DNA of 38,724 nucleotides from a bacterium (lineage in GTDB: Bacteria > Patescibacteriota > Microgenomatia > UBA8517), in the NCBI GenBank assembly GCA_021790215.1, contig JAJYIG010000005.1, positions 1 to 38,724 on the forward strand, read 5' to 3'. The position numbers were made by a program, and so were the translations under genes. The notes under the pieces are model-generated. The model saw only the letters and a program-made list of their open reading frames with translations. It was not told the origin of the DNA and did not search any database. Positions 15,177-24,390 of this stretch are shown piece after piece. Within the stretch, counting starts at the first letter, position 1; every line of letters starts with the position of its first letter.

Positions 15177-16864
15177 AGAAATTTTTAAAGATTAAAAAAA
15201 TATTAAATAGATTTTGGTGGATTCTAATTTTATTATTCATAATCCCTTCTTTTAGTAGATTAATCCATAAAGGGTTTTTCCCGACTCAAGATTATATTTA
15301 TGTCGCGAGGATTTACGAGATGAGTAAATCTCTTGATGAGGGACAATTCCCTGTTCGATGGGTCCCTGACTTCCGTTATGGCGAACCTCTATTTAATTAT
15401 TATGCACCTTTGCCATATTACCTGGGTTCTTTTGTCCACTCTTTTAATATTAGTTTTCTAGACACCTCCAAAATCTTATATGCATTGGGTCTTATATTTT
15501 CTTTTTTCTCAATGTATCTTCTTGGTAAAGAACTTTGGGGAAAAATCGGAGGATTGATATCTGCCTTTGTCTATCTTTATGCACCGTATAGAGCGGTAGA
15601 TATATTTGTTAGAGGTGATATTTCGGAAAGTTGGGTCTTTGTCTTTTTTCCTCTAATATTTTGGGGAGCATTAAGGTTATCGAAGAAAATCGATGCAAAG
15701 AATATAATTCTTCTTTCATTGTCTTTGGCCGGGCTTTTTTATACTCACAATGTAATGACAATGCTTTTTGCACCCTTTTTTATTGGGTGGATCATTTATT
15801 TAGTATGGTCAAAGTGGAAATTTAAATTGGTGTTACCTTTGATTCTTACGTCGCTACTGGGTATTGCAATAGCGGCAAGCTTTTTGCTACCTGCGTTTTT
15901 TGAGAGACAATTTATTCAGACACAGCACCTGACAGGAGGTTATTTTGACTTTAGGGGACATTTTGTGGAAATTAAGCAATTTTTCTCAACGTTTTGGGGA
16001 TATGGAGCATCGGTTTGGGGCCCGCATGATGGCATGTCCTTCCAGGTAGGGGTGGTTCAGTGGGTTACTGTTGGTTTAACTATCATTCTGGGATATATAA
16101 AAAGAAAAGAAATTATAAAAGACAGGTCGATATATCTTTTGGGAGCGATCCTTGCTTCTTTCCTTTTTTCCTTGTTTATGCAGCACAATAAATCGACCTT
16201 TATTTGGCTTGCAATTCCCATTCTTCAATTTGTCCAATTTCCGTGGAGGTTTTTAGCAATATCGGTTTTCTTTGTTGCTGTTTTTGTCGGGAGTCTGGCA
16301 AAATTAATGCCTAAATATAAATATTTAATATTAGGTCTGGTTGTTGTCTCTGCGATTATTACTACTTACAAGTATTTCAGACCGGATTTTTACTACGATA
16401 ATGCTACAGATGCTGGTTACATTTCCCAACAAACGCTTTCAATTGATGATAAACTTCCCAAAGATTACTTACCGATTTGGGTGAAGAAAATATCTTCTCC
16501 TAAGATAACTCAACCAGCGATAGTTAGTGGTCAGGCAACCATATCTAATTATGCAACAAGAAGTGACTCTGCCACTTTTTATCTTGATGTTGAGAAAAAT
16601 ACGGTAATTGATGTTCCTTTGACTTTTTTCCCCGGGTGGGTAGTGAAATTAAATGGGAACAAAGTTGGTTTAATGAACCCGTCAGATCTTGGTTTGATTA
16701 GGTTTACGGCACCGGCGGGTAGCTATAAAGTTCAGGTTAATTTTGACAACACACCAATTAGGACAGTCGGCAACATAGTTTCAATTCTTGGTATCGGTAT
16801 GGTCTTATATATTGCTCTTTTCTCAAAATCTTTGTTCCGAAGGCAAAAATCCGCTAAAGCATGA
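15173..16864 (+). CDS. PTPS-related membrane protein with YfhO-like C-terminal domain (tandem paralogue)
   Basis: This 563-residue paralogue of the preceding gene is collinear throughout. It has GFFPTQDYIYVARIYEM, RWVPDFRYGEPLFNYYAP, FVRGDISESW, FERQFIQTQHLTGGYFDFRGHF and WLAIPILQFVQFPWRF in the same order. The C-terminal domain carries FFPGWVVKLNGNKV, APAGSYKVQVNF and TPIRTVGN. The cysteine pairs of its neighbour are absent (S68 and V76 replace C67 and C75). The conserved acidic and aromatic loop residues make a shared, probably glycan-related, activity likely. ATGA overlaps at both ends couple it to its paralogue and to the GDG-WH gene at 16861. The function is inferred from family architecture and context. 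Confidence 0.7.
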   Translation: MKKFLKIKKILNRFWWILILLFIIPSFSRLIHKGFFPTQDYIYVARIYEMSKSLDEGQFPVRWVPDFRYGEPLFNYYAPLPYYLGSFVHSFNISFLDTSKILYALGLIFSFFSMYLLGKELWGKIGGLISAFVYLYAPYRAVDIFVRGDISESWVFVFFPLIFWGALRLSKKIDAKNIILLSLSLAGLFYTHNVMTMLFAPFFIGWIIYLVWSKWKFKLVLPLILTSLLGIAIAASFLLPAFFERQFIQTQHLTGGYFDFRGHFVEIKQFFSTFWGYGASVWGPHDGMSFQVGVVQWVTVGLTIILGYIKRKEIIKDRSIYLLGAILASFLFSLFMQHNKSTFIWLAIPILQFVQFPWRFLAISVFFVAVFVGSLAKLMPKYKYLILGLVVVSAIITTYKYFRPDFYYDNATDAGYISQQTLSIDDKLPKDYLPIWVKKISSPKITQPAIVSGQATISNYATRSDSATFYLDVEKNTVIDVPLTFFPGWVVKLNGNKVGLMNPSDLGLIRFTAPAGSYKVQVNFDNTPIRTVGNIVSILGIGMVLYIALFSKSLFRRQKSAKA

Positions 16865-18861
16865 TTTTCCAAACACTAGGTTTTTTATTACTCTTTATTT
16901 TTTTGACTTTACTTTCTTTTTATCCGCTAGGTTATTTGGTTCTTGGTAAAAATGTTAATAAATTGGAAGGTAATGAAATTATTACACTGTCTTTTGCTGC
17001 TTCGATTGTACTTTTCGTTTTGCTTTCGGTATCTTTGACCTTGATTAAGGCACAGTCGTTGTTAATTTTCCTTATTATCGGATTAAATCTCTTCTCGATT
17101 TTTAAATACAGATTAAAACTCTTTGCACCCTGGAAATCGCTTTCTAAAGATTTTGTACTTTTGCTTTTAATTTTTATAGGAATCCTGGTTCAGGGATTTA
17201 TTGATTTTCCCAGCGGTTATCTTTATAAAGATGGTCTACTTTTCTGGAGTTCTCAGGGATTTGATGGTTTTTGGCACATCTCGCTAATGGAAGCAATTGC
17301 CAAAGGTATTCCTCCTCAAATATCTCTTTTTTCCGGGGCATACCTTCAAAATTATCATTATCTGGTTGATATTCTAATGGGGGAATATAATCGAATTTAT
17401 AGTTTCTTCTCACCGCTAGACCTTTATTTTCGTTTCTTCCCTGTTCTTTTCTCCTTTCTCATGGGAATCTCCGTATTTTCTTTTATGAACAGGTGGAAAA
17501 ATAAGGTAGTAGGTTATTGGGCGGTTTTTTTCACCTATTTTGTCGGTAGTTTCGGATTTGTTGTAACTTATTTGCATTCAGGTAAAATATTCGGTGGGGA
17601 AACTGCTTTTTGGGTATCACAACTGAATACTGTAATAGCTAATCCTCCACATGCGTCAGCGATAACACTTCTCTGCGCTTTTCTTCTATCTTTTCTTCTT
17701 TTTACAAGATCTAAATCAAAAAGCTGGTTTTATATTTGTGTATTAATCGGATCGGTTATAGCCGGTTTTAAAATATCAGGCGGTGTGGTACTTTTGGCAG
17801 GGCTTGGTGCAGCTTCATTATTTCAAGTCATTAAAGATAAAAAATTTGACTACGCAATTTTATTCTTATCCCTTCTCGCAACTAATTTTATAACAGTACA
17901 TCTGATTTCGCCTGATGCCGAATCGTACCTTATTTTTCAGCCCTGGTGGTTTATTCAGACAATGATTGTTGTGAAGCTGGGACTTATTGATTGGGAACTT
18001 AGGAGACAAACATACATGGCAGTTGGCAGGTTTACATCTTATTTAAGAATATTACAACTCGAAGGAACTGCTTTCCTCATCTTTGTTGTCGGAAACTTGG
18101 GGACAAGGATTGTCGGATTTCCAACGATATTGGGGAAATTATTCCATTTCAAAAAGAAAATTTTAGGAAGCCCTATCGATGCGTTTCTTCTGTCTGCAGC
18201 ATTGGCCGGATTTGTAATTCCGATGATCTTCCTGCAGAAAGGTATTGTTTATAACAGCATTCAATTCATGCAATATACCCTTTTGATAACAGGGTTTTAC
18301 GGAGCTATCTTCACTTATTCTGCGCTGAAAAAAACTAAATCCAGAGTGCTGAAATTTTTATTTGTTTTTGTCTTAATTGCGCTTTCTATTCCGACCGTTA
18401 TCGGTAATTTTGTTGAGTTTTACGGAGGTCCTGCCAATGCTGTAATCAGTAATAATGAACTTTCAGCGTTAAAATTTCTAAAAGACAATTCGAAGGCAAG
18501 TGATATAATTTTAACCCCACCATTTGATGGCAATGCAAAATATGGTTATAAGACAAACCCACTTCCTATCTATGCCTGGACCGGAACTGCGTATGTTTCT
18601 TCCTTGACAGATAGGGCGACATTTCTTAGCTGTGAGGAAATGCTCCGCCAAACGGGTTACAATGTTGACCTCAGGCTTAATCAGGAAAAAAAGTTTTTCT
18701 CGCAAAAAGATTTTATATCTAATAGGAATTTCCTTAAGGAAAATAAAATTGCATATATTTATGTTCCGACTCCCAGAAAATATTCTTTGCAAGAAGAAGA
18801 TAATGGTTTGACTAAAATATTTTCAAATAATGAGGTCAGTATCTATAAAGTGAATAATTAA
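16861..18861 (+). CDS. GDG-WH polytopic membrane protein, GT-C-like
   Basis: This 666-residue protein is a close paralogue of 18866 and a more distant one of 11717. Three or four N-terminal helices (about 1-112) precede the loop LLFWSSQGFDGFWHISLMEA (126-145) and NYHYLVDILM. GGETAFWVSQ and NPP follow, then a block starting FQPWWFIQTMIVV at residue 359 that is almost identical in 18866, then QKGIVYNSIQFMQY. The soluble C-terminal domain includes LSALKFLKDN and TGTAYVSSLTDR. The position after first helices, with acidic and His residues in an exported loop, suggests a GT-C enzyme. No named family was recognised. It overlaps the previous gene (ATGA) and lies 4 nt from the next. Confidence 0.65.
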   Translation: MIFQTLGFLLLFIFLTLLSFYPLGYLVLGKNVNKLEGNEIITLSFAASIVLFVLLSVSLTLIKAQSLLIFLIIGLNLFSIFKYRLKLFAPWKSLSKDFVLLLLIFIGILVQGFIDFPSGYLYKDGLLFWSSQGFDGFWHISLMEAIAKGIPPQISLFSGAYLQNYHYLVDILMGEYNRIYSFFSPLDLYFRFFPVLFSFLMGISVFSFMNRWKNKVVGYWAVFFTYFVGSFGFVVTYLHSGKIFGGETAFWVSQLNTVIANPPHASAITLLCAFLLSFLLFTRSKSKSWFYICVLIGSVIAGFKISGGVVLLAGLGAASLFQVIKDKKFDYAILFLSLLATNFITVHLISPDAESYLIFQPWWFIQTMIVVKLGLIDWELRRQTYMAVGRFTSYLRILQLEGTAFLIFVVGNLGTRIVGFPTILGKLFHFKKKILGSPIDAFLLSAALAGFVIPMIFLQKGIVYNSIQFMQYTLLITGFYGAIFTYSALKKTKSRVLKFLFVFVLIALSIPTVIGNFVEFYGGPANAVISNNELSALKFLKDNSKASDIILTPPFDGNAKYGYKTNPLPIYAWTGTAYVSSLTDRATFLSCEEMLRQTGYNVDLRLNQEKKFFSQKDFISNRNFLKENKIAYIYVPTPRKYSLQEEDNGLTKIFSNNEVSIYKVNN

Positions 18862-18865
18862 CTTT

Positions 18866-20872
18866 ATGTTCATAGAAGTTGTAAAGACATTACTTTTGCT
18901 GATTTTGTTTTTGTCTGTTAGCGTGGTGGTTTTTACTGCACCCGGATTTGGGGTGTTAAAGATGTCTCGAGTTAATCTTCGTGATAACTTAGAAAAGTAT
19001 ACGATCTCTACAATAATCGGCATGGCAGCTTTTACACTAATATCCTATTTACTTGTTATTGTTCATGCTAGGTTTTTACTGTGGTCTTTTCCGGTATTCG
19101 GCTTCTTTTTGTTGATAAAGTACTTTAAGACTATTTTCCTCCGTGATAAATTTCGACTTAGTCGAGCTGGCCTTGTCTTTTTTGTTGTGATTATTATTTT
19201 TGGAGTGATAACTCAGGTTGCAATTAATGCCCCATCAGGATTCAACTTCAATGGGAGTCTTCTTTTTTGGAGCGCACAAGGACGGGACGGGATGTGGCAT
19301 GTTGCTCTTATGGAAGAGATGAAGAGAAATACTTTTCCATTTCAGAATCCGGAATACACCGGACATATTCTGCGAAATTACCATTTTTTTATTGATTTAG
19401 TAATGTCTGATTTTTCCAGAATGTTTCACTTCTCGAGTCTGGATGTTTACTTTCGTTTTTTCCCGGTCCTTCTCTCTATTCTTTTAGGTCTTTCTAGTTT
19501 TATCTTCGTAAAGGCGTGGGCGAAAAACATAAAAGCTGGACTTTGGGCAATGGTGTTTACATACTTTGCCGGCAGTTTTGGTTTTGTAGTTACCTTGATA
19601 AGGAATCGAACAATCGGGGGGGAAACAATGTTTTGGATGAGCCAAACCCCTTCAGTTCTTGGTAACCCTCCGCAGGCGGCTGCTTTTATATTGTTTATTG
19701 GGTTTCTTTTCATATTTCTTGAGTATTTGAGATTGCGAAAAGTATCATATTTGATTTTGGCTGGGTTACTTGGTGGAGTGACAATAGAATTTAAAGTTTA
19801 TGGTGGGTTAATTCTTCTAGGGTCCCTATTTGTTACGGGAGTTTACGAACTTATTTTTAAGAAAAAATATAAGATTCTCATCCTTTTCTTGGGCTCCTTA
19901 ATTATTTCTTCGGCTCTTTATTTTCCAAACTCAAAAGGATCGGGTAGCTTTATTATCTTTCAGCCCTGGTGGTTTATTCAAACAATGATAGTTGTTAATT
20001 TAGGTCTTATTGATTGGGAACTCAGACGCCAGACATATTTGGCAGTAGGCCGATTCACATCTTATTTACGGATATTACAGTTGGAAGGAACCGCCTTCCT
20101 AATTTATCTTTTTGGGAATTTGGGGGTTAGATCAATCGGTTTTATAAAAATAGCTAGAGATTTAATTAAGAGGGATATAGTAAAATCAATCAATATTTTT
20201 ATTTATGCATCTTCTTTGATAGCGTTTACCATACCGCTTCTCTTCTTGCAGAAAGGTGTTGTTTATAATTCTATTCAATTTTCCCAATATTTTCTTTTGT
20301 TTTTCGGATTTTTAGCAGCGATATCGGCAAGCCGGGTTATTGGAAGCCTCAAATATAATTATGCTAAGTTTGCACTGGCTTTTGTTATTATTGTCTTGGC
20401 GTTGCCCACAACACTAGGGCTTCTTTGGCAATTCTATTCTAATAAGCCATTAGCAAAGGTTGATGCCGCAGAACTTTCTGCTTTGAATTTTCTAAAAACT
20501 ACCGGTTCGGATTCTGTTATCCTGACTGCTCCTTATAATCAGTACAATCAAGGTAAAAACGGTATTCCTCCAGTACCGATTTATGATTGGAGTGATACGG
20601 GTTATGTTGCTGCTCTTTCCGCGAGGCGGACATTGATTTCTGATACACAGCAAATAGACATCATGGGATATGATTATAAAAATCTGGAAAGTGCCAGAGA
20701 AGCTGCCTTTAACGATACAACAGGGAAATTGCTTTCCTTGTTCATTAAAAAGTACGATGTTGATTATTTGTATTTAAATATGGGCGAAAGCAGTAAAATA
20801 AATTATTCAAACCTGAATTTGGCTAGAGTGTTCGTGAATAGCGAGGTAGAAATTTACAGGGTTAATAAATAA
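18866..20872 (+). CDS. GDG-WH polytopic membrane protein, GT-C-like (closest paralogue of 16861)
   Basis: This 668-residue protein shares the whole layout of its upstream neighbour: N-terminal helices (about 1-120), LLFWSAQGRDGMWHVALMEE (132-151), NYHFFIDLVM, GGETMFWMSQ with GNPP, the FQPWWFIQTMIVV block from residue 365, QKGVVYNSIQFSQY and a soluble tail with LSALNFLKTTGSDSVIL and DTGYVAALSARR. In a 62-residue core 54 positions are identical to 16861, much more than in the flanks. Tandem duplication with a constrained core fits best. The start is ATG 18866, 4 nt after the previous stop. A GTG start follows its own stop immediately. Activity is unknown; a polyprenyl-phosphate-using GT-C enzyme is my inference. 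Confidence 0.65.
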   Translation: MFIEVVKTLLLLILFLSVSVVVFTAPGFGVLKMSRVNLRDNLEKYTISTIIGMAAFTLISYLLVIVHARFLLWSFPVFGFFLLIKYFKTIFLRDKFRLSRAGLVFFVVIIIFGVITQVAINAPSGFNFNGSLLFWSAQGRDGMWHVALMEEMKRNTFPFQNPEYTGHILRNYHFFIDLVMSDFSRMFHFSSLDVYFRFFPVLLSILLGLSSFIFVKAWAKNIKAGLWAMVFTYFAGSFGFVVTLIRNRTIGGETMFWMSQTPSVLGNPPQAAAFILFIGFLFIFLEYLRLRKVSYLILAGLLGGVTIEFKVYGGLILLGSLFVTGVYELIFKKKYKILILFLGSLIISSALYFPNSKGSGSFIIFQPWWFIQTMIVVNLGLIDWELRRQTYLAVGRFTSYLRILQLEGTAFLIYLFGNLGVRSIGFIKIARDLIKRDIVKSINIFIYASSLIAFTIPLLFLQKGVVYNSIQFSQYFLLFFGFLAAISASRVIGSLKYNYAKFALAFVIIVLALPTTLGLLWQFYSNKPLAKVDAAELSALNFLKTTGSDSVILTAPYNQYNQGKNGIPPVPIYDWSDTGYVAALSARRTLISDTQQIDIMGYDYKNLESAREAAFNDTTGKLLSLFIKKYDVDYLYLNMGESSKINYSNLNLARVFVNSEVEIYRVNK

Positions 20873-22504
20873 GTGAAAACAAAAATAATCTTAGGGCTGA
20901 TTCTTTTTTTGGGACTCTTTCTTAGAGTTCTTTTTATAACCAAACTTCCTCTTTACGGGGATGAATTGACCATGGTTTATGATACCTATTCAGTTCTAAA
21001 AACCGGACATGACCAACTTGGAAACTTCTTACCGATTACGTTTAAAATGGGGGCTGGTAGACCAGGGGGATATATTTATTTTTCACTTCCTTTTGTAGCT
21101 CTTTTTGGACCTACGGCGTTGGGGGTTCGGTCTCTCTCAATACTGTCTGGGGTGGGATTAATTATCGTCATATATTTTTTGGGTAGGAAAATGTTTGGAG
21201 AGAAAGTCGGATTAATTGCAGCCTTTATAACTGCTATTTCCCCCTGGGACTTGTCACTTTCCAGAGGTGGTTTTGAGGCGCACTTTGCTTTGTTTCTGGC
21301 GGCCTTGGGTGTTTTATTTCTTCTAAAAGCCAGAGAAAATATCAGATATCTCCTAGGTGTAGCTATTGCTTGGGGTCTTGCTATCCATACTTATCCTACC
21401 TATAAACTCACTCTATTTTTGATCTTTCCCATTTTAATATGGTTTGAGAAAGGTTTAATAAAGAAATTTGCGGATAAAAAAGATTGGTGGTTTAAGGGGG
21501 CAGCATTAGCAATTGGTGGAGTTGCTATAATTCTTTCTGCAGAGCAGACACTATTTGGTAATTCCGAGCAAAGGTTTTCTAATATCAATATATTTGCTGA
21601 TCATAATATTCAGCAACAGATAATTCAAAAAGTTGATTTTGAAAGAAGTATTGATCTGGTCGGTCCTGAATTCTCTTCATTTTTCCACAATCGCCCTGTT
21701 GAGTATTTAGTTTACCTGAAAAATGCTTATTTAAATAATTTGTCCTTCAATTTCTTGTTTATATCCGGAGACGGGGATCCGCTTCATAATATGACCGGTA
21801 TTGGTGAATTTTATTTAGTGGAGTCAGTTTTAATATTCATTGGATTAATTGCACTTTGGGGTGAAAGTAAAAGAAAGTTTAAATTCATTGTTTTGTGGGT
21901 GCTCATTGCACCCGTCGCTGCTGCTCTTTTGATTACACCGCATGCTTTGAGAGATTCCTTTATGCTCCCACCTCTCATATTACTTTCCGGGTTGGGTTTG
22001 AGTAGCATAATTAAAGTTAATAAGAAAAAAGTAAGATTGGCCTCTCTTGGTATTGTGGGCGCAACTTTCCTGATACAGTTTGTTTTTGTTTTGGACAGGC
22101 TGTATTTTCTTTCCCCTGTTGAGTTTGGAGATTTCTGGTCTTATCCGGCAGAAGCTGCAGTAAAAATGGCAGACACAAACTATGGGAAATATGACTATAT
22201 ATTTTTATCTGACAAAATTGACAATGTCCAATATGCATACCCTGTTTATAATAAGATCGATCCGAATATAGTTATAACTGAAAATAAGAGCCCTTATAGT
22301 TTTGGGGAGTATAAATTCAAAAAATACGGTAATGTATATATAACAGATGTGCCGGATACTAGGGTATCTGATTTTATTAATAATATTAAAGGGTCTGTTC
22401 TTTACATCGGAAATCCAATGGAGAAGGTAGGAGAGATCGATCAGCAAGTTGTAAATAGCCCTAGTGGGTTGAAGATGCTTTTAGTGATTAATAAGAAAAG
22501 CTAA
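20873..22504 (+). CDS. GT-C glycosyltransferase, GT39/PMT-like tandem array member 1
   Basis: This 543-residue polytopic protein has a first helix at 5-18, then LYGDELTMVYDTYSVLKTGH (27-46) with catalytic-type D30-E31, continuing to the array hallmark DQLGNFLPITF. AISPWDLSLSRGGFE is the second conserved loop, followed by FNFLFISGDGDPLHN with GEFYLVE. The exported C-terminal domain starts near residue 420. PMT/ArnT relatives transfer sugars from polyprenyl phosphate to glycolipid or protein outside the cell. The GTG start directly abuts the previous TAA; no SD is visible, so coupling by termination-reinitiation is likely. It is the first of eight consecutive array members. Confidence 0.8.
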   Translation: MKTKIILGLILFLGLFLRVLFITKLPLYGDELTMVYDTYSVLKTGHDQLGNFLPITFKMGAGRPGGYIYFSLPFVALFGPTALGVRSLSILSGVGLIIVIYFLGRKMFGEKVGLIAAFITAISPWDLSLSRGGFEAHFALFLAALGVLFLLKARENIRYLLGVAIAWGLAIHTYPTYKLTLFLIFPILIWFEKGLIKKFADKKDWWFKGAALAIGGVAIILSAEQTLFGNSEQRFSNINIFADHNIQQQIIQKVDFERSIDLVGPEFSSFFHNRPVEYLVYLKNAYLNNLSFNFLFISGDGDPLHNMTGIGEFYLVESVLIFIGLIALWGESKRKFKFIVLWVLIAPVAAALLITPHALRDSFMLPPLILLSGLGLSSIIKVNKKKVRLASLGIVGATFLIQFVFVLDRLYFLSPVEFGDFWSYPAEAAVKMADTNYGKYDYIFLSDKIDNVQYAYPVYNKIDPNIVITENKSPYSFGEYKFKKYGNVYITDVPDTRVSDFINNIKGSVLYIGNPMEKVGEIDQQVVNSPSGLKMLLVINKKS

Positions 22505-24225
22505 TGAATAAAATTATTCAAAATAAGAAATTTGTATTTATTTCTCTTTTTTTGACGATTCTTTTGGGGGCATCTGTTAGGCTGTATCAAATAGACAAAG
22601 ACCCTGTCTCTCTCTTTGGTGATGAGCTTGACGTTGGTTATCAGGCACTATCCATTCTTCAAACCGGCAGAGATTATTCGGGAAACTTTCTCCCCATGCA
22701 TATGCAATCTTTAACGGAATGGAGAACGCCGTTGTACATTTATGCTTCTATCCCGACGGTAGCAATATTCGGTATTTCCCCCTTGGGAGTTCGTCTGCCA
22801 GCGGCAATCTTTGGTATATTGGGAATTTTAATAACTTATTTTTTGGTTAAAGAATTAACAAAGAACAAATACATTGGATTCATCTCTGCGGTTTTGCTAG
22901 CAATTCTTCCCTGGCATATTCTCTACTCCAGAGCAGGTTTTGAGGTCACTATGCTTTATACATTTTTCTTTGGAGGAATTCTGTTGTTCTTGCGCGGATT
23001 AAAAAATAATTTGTGGTTGATTCCCTCCGCTATTCTTTTAGGTTTTACCCCTTGGATTTATAGCACGGCCAAATTGTTTTTACCGATGACTGTCTTGATA
23101 TTGTTTTTTATTTGGTTTAAAGAAATTTCTAAAATAAAAAGAAAATATCTGTTTATATCTCTGGCTATTTTTCTATTAATTACAATTCCCTTTGCTATCA
23201 ATACCATCTTTGGAGGGGGTGCGGTCAGATTTGATTCGATTTCCATTTTTAACCGGCCAACCTTAAGTGGCGAGATTGGAGAGGTTCGGCTTAGGGATAG
23301 TCAGATGGGTGGAATTTTTTCCGCTCCTATCATAGAGAAAGTTATGCAGAATAAAATTGTTTTTTTTGGCAATATTTTTATTAATAACTATTTTAAATCT
23401 TTGTCTCCAGAATTCTTGTTTACTCAGGGAGATCCTTCGCCACGCCAGAATTCTTCAGCGTCAGGGGGTTTTTACGTAGTTGAGGCACTTTTTATCGTCT
23501 TTGGTTTGTATTTTATTTTTGCCAGAAAGAAAGAATTTGAAAATAATGAGAGACTTACTATTCTTTTTCTGCTTTTGGCTGGCCCTATACCGGGGGACTT
23601 GACACAAGGTGGCGGAAATCATGCAACAAGGCAGTTTTTGTTAATTTTTCCACTTATATTTTTGGGAGCAGTTGGAATTTTCTATATTACAAAAATTTTG
23701 AAAGGGAGAATTAAGCTGGTTTGGATAGGAGGTGCTGTAGTGGTACTTTTATGGAGTTTTATAAGTTATATTCATTATTTTTTTTCAATTTATCCTTGGG
23801 ATTCCGAGAGGTGGTGGCAGGCCGGTTTTCAGGGAGCAATAACTTCAGCCGTTGCAGAATCGAAATACTATAACCGGGTAATCATAAGTAGCGCAGGGGA
23901 GCCTGCATTGAAATATTTTTTAGCCTGGTCGAAATATCCTCCGGCAGAATTTCAAAAAGAGGGGACTAAAGATATAGTTCAGATGGCGCCTTTTGGTCCA
24001 ATGGTCAAAGAGGGGAAATTTCTATTCCCGGATATTGGGAAATTTGTTGATGTTTATGGTTTGGGTAAGGTTTTGCCTCCAAATACTCTTTATCTAGCCA
24101 CAACGCAAGAAGTAGTTTACGACTTGGGTAAAAATCCGGATAGAATTCCTAAAGACATTAAAGTTGTTAAAATAATTCGATATCCTTCGGGAGAGCCAGC
24201 GTTTTATTTACTGACTAAGAGATAG
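22504..24225 (+). CDS. GT-C glycosyltransferase, GT39/PMT-like tandem array member 2
   Basis: A 573-residue array member. The first exported loop reads LFGDELDVGYQALSILQTGR (37-56) with D40-E41, followed by DYSGNFLPMHM. AILPWHILYSRAGFE and PEFLFTQGDPSPRQN are the other shared loops. The C-terminal exported domain includes SSAGEPALKYFLAW and is the longest in the array, with an insertion around KFLFPDIGKFVDVYG. It starts with TAATG, sharing one base with the preceding stop. The 165 nt after its stop hold only a small possible ORF, so a transcription unit may end here. Substrates are unknown. Confidence 0.8.
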   Translation: MNKIIQNKKFVFISLFLTILLGASVRLYQIDKDPVSLFGDELDVGYQALSILQTGRDYSGNFLPMHMQSLTEWRTPLYIYASIPTVAIFGISPLGVRLPAAIFGILGILITYFLVKELTKNKYIGFISAVLLAILPWHILYSRAGFEVTMLYTFFFGGILLFLRGLKNNLWLIPSAILLGFTPWIYSTAKLFLPMTVLILFFIWFKEISKIKRKYLFISLAIFLLITIPFAINTIFGGGAVRFDSISIFNRPTLSGEIGEVRLRDSQMGGIFSAPIIEKVMQNKIVFFGNIFINNYFKSLSPEFLFTQGDPSPRQNSSASGGFYVVEALFIVFGLYFIFARKKEFENNERLTILFLLLAGPIPGDLTQGGGNHATRQFLLIFPLIFLGAVGIFYITKILKGRIKLVWIGGAVVVLLWSFISYIHYFFSIYPWDSERWWQAGFQGAITSAVAESKYYNRVIISSAGEPALKYFLAWSKYPPAEFQKEGTKDIVQMAPFGPMVKEGKFLFPDIGKFVDVYGLGKVLPPNTLYLATTQEVVYDLGKNPDRIPKDIKVVKIIRYPSGEPAFYLLTKR

Positions 24226-24248
24226 ATTTCATCGATAATAAGTATGTC

Positions 24249-24377
24249 ATGAAAAAAACAAAAGAAACCGTCCTTTTAATAGGGGATTATATGAATGACA
24301 AGAAAGGCCTGACCGGATATCAAACACTTTCTTCAAAGGATCAAACCAAAGCACTTATCTTAGAAGAAAAAAGATGA
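24249..24377 (+). CDS. Possible 42-residue protein of unknown function
   Basis: An ATG at 24249 opens 42 codons ending in TGA: MKKTKETVLLIGDYMNDKKG, then LTGYQTLSSKDQTKALILEE and KR. It is hydrophilic apart from a short LLIG, with no signal or membrane helix. It sits alone in the only gap in the PMT array, and is too short for the ORF track. No SD is visible and I do not recognise it. It could be chance or a remnant. Confidence 0.3.
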   Translation: MKKTKETVLLIGDYMNDKKGLTGYQTLSSKDQTKALILEEKR

Positions 24378-24390
24378 GACTTTTTAATCT

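Noticed and set aside
17935-20143. Recent gene conversion between the 16861 and 18866 genes
   Set aside because: The matching protein block differs at many synonymous positions, so it is old and selected rather than recently copied.
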